From Litomosoides sigmodontis (Eukaryota; Nematoda; Chromadorea; Rhabditida; Onchocercidae), in assembly GCA_963070105.1 (NCBI GenBank), contig OY718805.1, positions 10,451,652 through 10,515,651 of the forward strand: 64,000 nucleotides of DNA, written 5' to 3'. The position numbers and the translations under genes were made by a program. The notes below the pieces were generated by a model. The model was not told the DNA's origin. It saw nothing but the letters and a program-made list of their open reading frames with translations, and searched no databases. This document shows, in pieces, positions 42,851 to 64,000 of the stretch; position 1 is the stretch's first letter, and each line of letters opens with the position of its first letter.

Positions 42851-44363
42851 ATGACCCGCAAGCAATTCAAATTTGTGGTGGTCGGTGATGGAGCGTGTGG
42901 GAAAACAAGCTTAATTATAGCCCAAGCAGGCGGTGAATTCTCTGAGCAATATACGCCCACGGCTTTTGATGATTATGCAATTGGAGCGCTCGTTAATGGA
43001 AAAACGGTATGTGATAATCAATAAAAGACAGTTGCTCTCATATCACTCTTAAATTTAAATACCCTCAAATTTCGAATTTTAAATTGTTTGAAAATTTCTC
43101 GATATAAAATAATTTGTGTGCCATGTCTAACCGCGAAGAGTCGTGCCATAGTTCATTAACGCGTTCTGCTTAAATTTTCTAATAGATACCTTCAACGTCA
43201 ACCGAACGACTTAGCCAGCAGTAGCCGTTCATTCTTTGAAGATGAGTCTCAGTTAAGAGCTGCGATTTAATAAGTTGTACACCAATGGTAACTGAATGGA
43301 AAATGAAACTGCAGAAGGTGCTGACCGTATGCGATACAGCGGGTGAGGATGATTATAATAATCTTAGACCGTTAAGCTATCCCGATGCCGACGTCTTCAT
43401 CGTGTGCTATTCAGTGGAAAGGCCAGAATCATTAAAAAGTGTCCAAGAAAAGTGGATACCTGAGGTTCGCTTTCTTCTTTCCTTTATGCATTACTTATTG
43501 TAAATAAATTTTACTTGAAAAGATAAATGTTCAAAATTTTCATCGTGAAATTTTTGGTGAAAATTTAAACTATTAAATAAATGAGATTTGAGCATTAAAA
43601 AATATTGAAGAAATTTAATTTTAGATTCGAAGGTTTTGTCCGGATGTTCCGATATTAGTGGTTGGAAATAAAAAGGACATTCGAAATGAGGACGAGCAAG
43701 AACGTCGGAAAGAAAGCAATGAGGAATCTGAACATAGACACTTAGTAAATTTTGATGATGCAATTGCATGCGCTAATGAATTTTCCGCCCATCGAGTAAT
43801 CGAATGTTCGGCGAAAACAAAAGAGGTCAAAGTGTTAAGTTTATTTAACTTTATGTTCTCAAAACTCAAATTTAAGCTTGCAAGGCAGGACAAACAGTTA
43901 ATTATAAAGCTACAGCTCGCTATTTTTCCTCACTTCACTTCCAATAAATTATAGAAATACTTATGATCTTTGTTTTTCAATTAATTTTCGTAGTAATGTT
44001 AGCATTAAAATAATATTCACAACATTTTTTAACATATTTTCCGAAAAATTGAACCATTAAAGCTACAATGATAAAAGGTAGGAACTGATAATTAATAATA
44101 ATTATTGCTGAAAATTCTGGCAAAGTTAGCATTCAGCATTGCAGAGGCATTGTTTGAGTTCGATTTTGAATGCATTGATGTGCATTTCATCCCACTGATT
44201 AAGGCTGTAATTTAATTCTTCTGAAACAACAACTCAATTATTACTTTATTTTCAGGGCATTCGCCAAGTGTTCGATGCAGCAATCCGAATTGCTATAACG
44301 CACCGAGCTGGAAATAGCAGTCGAGTGCTGAACTCGGTTATGAAATTAGAACTTGTTTTTTAA
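42851..44363 (+). CDS. Rho-family small GTPase, divergent, four exons
   Basis: Exons 42851-43006, 43315-43464, 43625-43825 and 44256-44363 join in phase 0 to give 204 residues, near the usual 190-200 for Rho. It is closest to RhoA by motif and numbering: P-loop GDGACGKT (12-19), switch I YTPTAFDDY with Thr37, switch II DTAGEDDYNNLRPLSYPDAD from Asp59, NKKD (117-120) and ECSAKTKE (162-169). A charged Rho-type insert lies between the last two. Rho proteins bind GTP and signal to the actin cytoskeleton. Two things are odd: the catalytic Gln63 is Glu, with the preceding Trp58 replaced by Cys, and the protein ends MKLELVF with no CAAX prenylation box. An in-frame upstream ATG at 42740 would add 37 residues. 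The MTRK start is preferred because it aligns with the family. The gene is convergent with tps. Confidence 0.9.
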
Positions 44364-46407
44364 GTACTGCTCCAATGCACTTTGAACTTCAACCTACCTT
44401 ACACTTTTCCTTTTTTAAAAAGCATCAACTGTGAAATCATCTGACGGGATTCACTTCCACTAATATAGCGCTTTATTTCGCAAAAAAAATGCTTCCATTC
44501 ATGTTTAGCTTTCAATGTGAAATTTTTATGAAATAGAAAAAAGTGACTACGGTGAGAGGGAAATAATAAGTCTGTGTAGTATGTGGAAAGGAAAGTGCAA
44601 CGTCTGCTGTCTTGTTTCATCCCCATCATTTAATTAATTCATTTAAGAAAGTAATTTCTTTTACCTTACTTTTTTAAATTAAAAAAATTTGCGCAATTGA
44701 ATTGTTTTGAGTTTGAAGAATATAATAATTGTTTGTACGTAATGTATTTATTTTTCACGTATGCTGCAATTTTACTTCTGTACATAATATGAGCTATTCA
44801 TTCTTTCAAATTCCAACTGTTTCAAATCGTTTTGATTCGATGTGTATTTGTTTTGAAACCTTTTGCTTGAAATCAGTTAAATGCAGGTAAAAATAGCAGA
44901 AAGAATGTCGTCAAGAAAAACGAAAGGGTCGTAAGCTTTACTGCTCAGCGGTGCATAACGATCGAGTCAGATCGTCGGACTTTTGTTCCTGAATTCTCTC
45001 ATTTGGTATTTTAGTGGCTAAGGAGGAATAGTGCAAAAAGAGCCAGAAAGACTAGTTCCATTCTTTTTTGTTGTGTTGTTTTGACGTAAAAGCGTCAATT
45101 CATCTAATTGTAACTTACAGCTGGGAGTTTTTCATTTAACTAAGTTTCCTTGAGGCACCGAGACATCGAACTGACTCATTAAGGATTCGTTCTCATCTTG
45201 CTTGTCACAGCACGCGTGTCACTCGCACATCCTTACCGCATTCTGGCTTGCCATATGCTAGTTTTATAAAAACTTTAGCACAACATTTTATTTTATGTGA
45301 GCAAAGCAATTTCAAGTTAGTTCTACTCACTTTGACTTCCTTTTAAGAAGGATGAAAATGACTGGCGCAATTAACAGCAATTATCAAACTCAACCCTTTA
45401 CATCACTACCTCGAAAGTTCACGTACATCTTCTATCTATCCCTCACTATCCGTCGTATTTCATCACTCATTTCGCATCGTTTTAACACTCGCCTTTTTGA
45501 CATCGTATGCAGTGAAAGAATCAACTCCATCAATTTGATTTTCAGAACTCCCATCTTTTCTTTGTTATTGTCCGTAAGTAACACTGAGACTAAGACTGAG
45601 TAATTCAAGCAATTACGAATTAAGACCCCCCAGACTACTAGACGTACGGTAATTTGCGATAATTTTTCAATGCAATAAATATCTCCTGTAGTATGCTCTC
45701 ATGTGAGTTGATTGAGCAGCTTTAGCAGTTAAAATTCGTTTTAAAAACGGTGACATTACTCCCTCATCTTTTTTGCTTGCAAACAGATTCCCTTCCTTCA
45801 CGATTTATAATATGCACGGTCGGATCAAAGCAACATGATTATTGCTTAATAATTAATACTTAAGTAGCAAATTGAACCTACCAATATGCAAATTACAAAA
45901 TCTATAGATGATAAACATAGTAAATTAATAACTTACAAAACCAGTAATTTAAGTCAAATATTTTGCGATTAATACTTCGTTTTTTTTTCCTTTGATAAAT
46001 AAAGGCGTATTTTTCCTTGGAAATATGAAATAATGTTTGAAAATTTTTTCCTTTTAATTCATTTTTTAATAAAAATTGTGTAATTTCTTGATTGTGATAA
46101 AACACACAAATTTCATTTGAGGACTAGCAAATTATGTTTTTATATGGTAGCTTATTTCGTGGCCTAATAATGCTAATTTCCCGTATTGTTGCTTGAGCCA
46201 TTGCGCCAAGTAACACTTCAGGGCACGACACGAATGCGATATTTCTATTTCCATAACGACTACACAACGACATTACCTATAATAGGTATGAAAGTGGCGG
46301 TAAGGAAATTTACGTATTACTAACAATGACGATTGAAAATGCTAAGATTTCACAAGAATCTTTTCAAAAACTTGAAGGCTTCACAAAAAAGTATTTAGTG
46401 AATTATA
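44364..46407. other. Intergenic region between convergent genes
   Basis: AT-rich spacer between the GTPase stop (plus strand) and the tps stop (minus strand). It must hold both 3' ends. No extra exon with the conserved C-terminal tps sequence or a GTPase CAAX exon was seen. Confidence 0.5.
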
Positions 46408-58223
<11,816 letters not shown>

Positions 58224-58927
58224 TTTCAACCTAAAATTAAGCATCCATAAACAGATTTGGCGAAATCATATCAATAAAGCGAAGAAAGAAAAAAAGGCTG
58301 TGAACAAATTATAATTAATTACTAAACAAACTATTGAGACATTTGCGCATTGCATATTTATGCAATATTAGATTAACTCGAAAAACTTCAACTTCCTGTG
58401 CAGTATTTGTTTTTCAGTTTATCGACAAACGAAACGAAATAAATTATAAATAATTTTGTTTTTGTACTTTTTGCTGGAATTATTAATTATTCATTAAACA
58501 AGCAGGTTTTCTAATGTAAACTCTGACTTCAGTGGAACAGTTCATTGAAGCTCTCTCTCTCTATCTGTCTCTCTTTCTCCCCTTCTTCTTGCGCTCCATA
58601 TGTTAAAGTAGTGCAAGCAGTAAGTTAAATTAGATTCCAAAAAAATATCACAAATAGCTATAAAAATGAGCTAAAATAAATTATCAGTGATGAAAAAGTA
58701 TGAAATATTTTTTAACCAATTTTCTCAACCACTTTTTATTTTTTGAAGAAACTTCCCGTTCTAATTTTCCTCAGGAAAAGTTTTTTACTTGTTACTAGAC
58801 AAAATGGGACATATCAAATATGAAATTTTTGAAATCGCTCCCTTCACTTCTCTGCATTTTCATTCGACTAATTCAAAGTATTTTCCATTCTCAAACAAAA
58901 CTCGATAATTGCTGAACAATGAAATAA

Positions 58928-59562
58928 TTAATAATAGTAATTAACAATAATAATTAATAATAATAATTAATAATAATAATTAATAATAATAATTAATAAT
59001 AATTGATAATAATAATTAATAATAATAATTAATAATAATAATTAATAATAATAATTAATAATAATAATAATTAATAATAATAATAATTAATAATAATAAT
59101 TAATAATAATAATTAATAATAATAATTAATAATAATAATTAATAATAATAATTAATAATAATAATTAATAATAATAATTAATAATAATAATTAATAATAA
59201 TAATTAATAATAATAATTAATAATAATAATTAATAATAATAATTAATAATAATAAATAATAATAATAAATAATAATAATAATTAATAATAATAATTAATA
59301 ATAATAATTGATAATAATAATTAATAATAATAATTAATAATAATAATTAATAATAATAATTAATAATAATAATTAATAATAATAATTAATAATAATAAAT
59401 AATAATAATAATTAATAATAATAATTAATAATAATAATTAATAATAATAATTAATAATAATAATTAATAATAATAATTAATAATAATAATTAATAATAAT
59501 AATTAATAATAATAATTAATAATAATAATTAATAATAATAATTAATAATAATTAATAATAAA

Positions 59563-59593
<31 letters not shown>

Positions 59594-59600
59594 TGATAAT
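58928..59600. repeat. 13-bp (ATTAATAATAATA) satellite array
   Basis: The dominant unit ATTAATAATAATA has a 13-bp period over about 600 bp, with occasional deletions or extra AAT and three A-to-G changes. It ends in a GATAAT run near 59563-59590. It lies just upstream of the tps start. Confidence 0.95.
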
Positions 59601-60859
59601 GATCAGGTGACATCAATGAAAATAGAATGAATAAATAATTTCTTAAAGAAAAATTTTACTGCAAACATTTTTCGAAGAATTTAATTTGCAAATCATTTTC
59701 AAGAATGTTCTGCAGTGTGCAACGAACAATTAAGTTAGTAGGAAAGATAAAAGAAGCGGCGAGTGAAAAAAGAACGCAAATTGGTTGGGTTAGCAAGTTG
59801 CCAATGGCAAAAAGTAGGAGGGAGAAACTTTAAAATTAATTTATAGCAATGGGTCCACGAAATAGTCAGCATGGATGAAATGAACAGTGCACAAGGAATG
59901 AGTCCAATAGGAAATGTGTCAGTAATAGTTAATTTATCAGGAAGGTTAAAAACTGATGAACGATATTTTGGTGCAAGTTTTTACAGCAATTCAAGACTGC
60001 AAAAAGCTGAACTTTTTGCATATGGTAGTAACTAAATACTCGGAACTTGATTTCATTGCATAAAAAATGGCTGATTGGGAAATTATTCAATTAAGAATGT
60101 TTGAATTTTATCATCGCGAGACTTGAGTTTTTTCAGTTTAGCAGTTGCAAACGTATGGATTAAAAGAGTGGAAATTTAAAAGTATTGAAAATCGTATAAC
60201 AGCAAGTGAGTGAACTCTAATGCAAACAGGAAGCGAAGGAGAAGAGGGAAGTAACAAAAAAAGAAGCAAGTAGACAATGATTTATAATTTGCCGACAGAT
60301 CAAAGTTCTTCTAGAATAACTTTGACCTTCGGGATTCTGTTGACAAGAATAAAGGAGCACTTTTTCTAATCATATTTCAACCCTCCCTATCCGTCTTTAA
60401 TTGATTTAACATCAAACTTTTCAGCTCAATAGCTCCTCAAGCCTTTCAGTAAGCACTAGCTAAGTGGAGGGAGAGAGAAACCAGAAAAGAGAAGAAGCAA
60501 AGTTGAAATAGGATAAAGGCAAATATCTGTGTGTCTACAACGGTTACATTATTATTCCAGTAAATTGAAAGAATGTCTGGTTTAAAACTGATAAACATGC
60601 ATCGCTAGCGAATCACTTAAGCGGCGTAGGCGCAACATTGATTTTCGATAAAGCGTTTGATGGAGGGATGGAAGTTTGGAAGTAAACAAACTGATTGCAA
60701 CAGTGAATTTGTGAGATGCACGAGGTCACTGCTACGATGAAATGCTTGGTTGATTATGGAACTTGCAAAGTGACAAACAACGTCAACTGTTTTCAGTGGA
60801 AAAGGGCAAAGGGAGTGCTCGTGGAGCATGTGATTGCTTTTTTCTCCTCTAATTGTTAG
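59601..60859. other. No supported gene
   Basis: AT-rich spacer. Short frames on both strands, none with splice support. Confidence 0.4.
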
Positions 60860-60999
60860 GGAAAGGCAGCAGCGCAGTGATTGCAGCGATTATTCAAATA
60901 GCGAGATCAAAGAAATGATTACAACGGATGAAAGCAGCTGTCCGAGGAACGGAACGAACGATCCAATGCAGGGTGGTCTAGGGAAAGTCAGTTGGAAAG
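60860..60999 (+). CDS. Candidate exon 1 of unidentified plus-strand gene
   Basis: A 140-nt interval between an AATTGTTAG acceptor and a strong GTAAGC donor encodes ERQQRSDCSDYSNSEIKEMI followed by TTDESSCPRN and a Gly/Lys end. The composition is hydrophilic and GC-richer than its surroundings. It ends in phase 1, which the next candidate at 61973 accepts. No family recognised. Confidence 0.4.
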
Positions 61000-61972
61000 G
61001 TAAGCGACCACCTCGCCTAAAACATATGAAATGAAATGAAATGGCACCACCAATTTCCTTCCATTTATATTACACTGATTCATTTTATAGCAATAATCAA
61101 ATCACTTGAAGCATTCCAAAGCAGAAATGGAAAGGTATTTCACTTGTAAATTATCATGTCGGCGATAAAAGTGCGCTTTATTTAAGCTTCAAAATTTATC
61201 ACTTTCAACTTTCCAGCATCAAGTCACAAATAAGCCATGGTTCTAAAGAAGAAAAAGAAAAGTTGCTTGTTTTTTATATCATTCACACTTAATTCTCAGA
61301 GTCTAAGAGCTCAGAGATCGCCATGAGATGCCATACACTAGAAACCTTTTTAAAGTTAATTCCTAAAACCCACCAGTATCTTACAAGCGTAAGCCGCAGG
61401 CTTCTTCGCTACTCAGCATGTATTAAGCGAAGAAATCAAAAACGTATTTAACTAATTTCCTTTGCTAGTTAGCTTTTTCCAAACTGTAATGCTTTGCTGA
61501 AAATTTATTAAAAGAACAAGTGAAAGAAATAATTGTGAAACGAATTATTCCTACGATGGGCTAACTCTCTACCATTGGAATAAGAGTGAAGTTGTGCTTT
61601 TGCATTAAACTGCGCATTCACAAAGGTTGAAAAAAGATGCTAAAGCCTAACTCAGTCGGTGTGAATCTCATTATTGCAAAGCACAATAATACCAATGAAT
61701 ACAGAAAGTTAGCAAGAAATAAGAAAAGATGCACAGTGTTAAAACAGCTGAGGTTCAAATCATTACATATTGGCAACCAAAATCGTGCAGATCTTCTTTG
61801 ATCGATCCGGTGTGCGACCGGTAATTTCACCTGATTCGCTGGACCAAACGGTTCTCAATTGAAGCAATCCATTCCTAAAATGAAGAGCTGCACTAACATA
61901 GATGAATTTTGAAGAACTTTGAGCGAGAGAGATGAACAAAATTATGAATCATTCCTTTATGCAATATGTCAG

Positions 61973-62118
61973 GTGATGATCGTAACAGCTCCAGCTTCAC
62001 AGATATTTCTGCTCTGAACTGTTTTAACAAAATAATGGATAGAAAGAGTTTTCACAAATTCATATTACCCAAAGAAATGAGAAGCGTCTTTGATCCAAGT
62101 AGGAAGGAAGTTTATATG
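61973..62118 (+). CDS. Candidate exon 2 of unidentified plus-strand gene
   Basis: After a TATGTCAG acceptor the plus strand reads DDRNSSSFTDISALNCFNKI and then a basic stretch containing FILPKEMRSVFDPSRKEVY. Its two leading bases complete a Gly codon with the candidate exon at 60860. The frame stays open to 62253 but becomes pyrimidine-rich and hydrophobic, so the true donor is probably near 62105-62120. I do not recognise the protein. Confidence 0.4.
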
Positions 62119-62370
62119 CAATATTTGGCTTCTCACTCTTACTTTCAACTTCTCCTTCCGCTTTTTATTCACCTCACTCTCTTCGGTTTCACACCGGGGA
62201 GTTTTTTCTTACCATTTTATTTGGTCCAATACTACCTTACGAATTGTTTCTGATGTTCTGGACACTCTGCAGATCGTTAATCATTAATTAATGCCCGTTG
62301 CGGCAGTTCCACTTACTCCTATGAGTTTCCCAGCTGACAGTTAAATTGTGCTTGCAGCTAACCTTATCAA

Positions 62371-64000
<1,630 letters not shown>

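Noticed and set aside
61755..61900. Open frames on both strands (minus: RTVWSSESGEITGRTPDRSK; plus: IFFDRSGVRPVISPDSLDQT)
   Set aside because: Both look protein-like but they contradict each other; no family or phase evidence separates them.

Overview
The window is AT-rich eukaryotic DNA, most likely from a nematode. Three things point there. Introns end in short pyrimidine-plus-CAG acceptors. A trehalose-6-phosphate synthase gene has the long N-terminal extension and C-terminal HAD domain known from nematode TPS proteins. A calponin-homology (CH) domain resembles C. elegans UNC-53. All exon models below were joined by hand from splice sites, reading phase and remembered family sequence; no alignment or transcript was available.

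Layout: (1) 1-21.3 kb, minus strand: a dispersed gene whose exons rebuild an UNC-53/NAV-type CH domain followed by a Ser/Thr-rich tail. Introns reach about 8.9 kb, and the 3' part lies beyond the left edge. (2) 21.4-42.7 kb: mostly without recognisable genes. It holds a few exon-like or small-ORF candidates, an 18-bp-stem hairpin, a 22-base G tract, an isolated and truncated 28S rRNA segment (29.2-30.3 kb) and a 1.25-kb A/T satellite built on a 13-bp unit. (3) 42.85-44.36 kb, plus strand: a complete four-exon Rho-like GTPase of 204 residues with Glu at the catalytic Gln63 position and no C-terminal CAAX box. (4) 46.4-58.2 kb, minus strand: a 23-exon trehalose-6-phosphate synthase gene (about 1,227 aa) convergent with the GTPase. 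Intron 12 carries a 1.6-kb A/T triplet array, and exon 12 appears to lack a normal AG acceptor. (5) 58.3-64 kb: a second 13-bp A/T satellite, two phase-compatible exon candidates of an unidentified plus-strand gene, and more than 1.6 kb of uninterrupted (ATT)n running off the right edge.

The genes do not form a pathway. By family, UNC-53/NAV proteins act in cell and axon guidance, Rho proteins in cytoskeletal signalling, and TPS in making trehalose, the major nematode blood sugar and stress protectant. No tRNA gene, CRISPR array or intact transposon was recognised.
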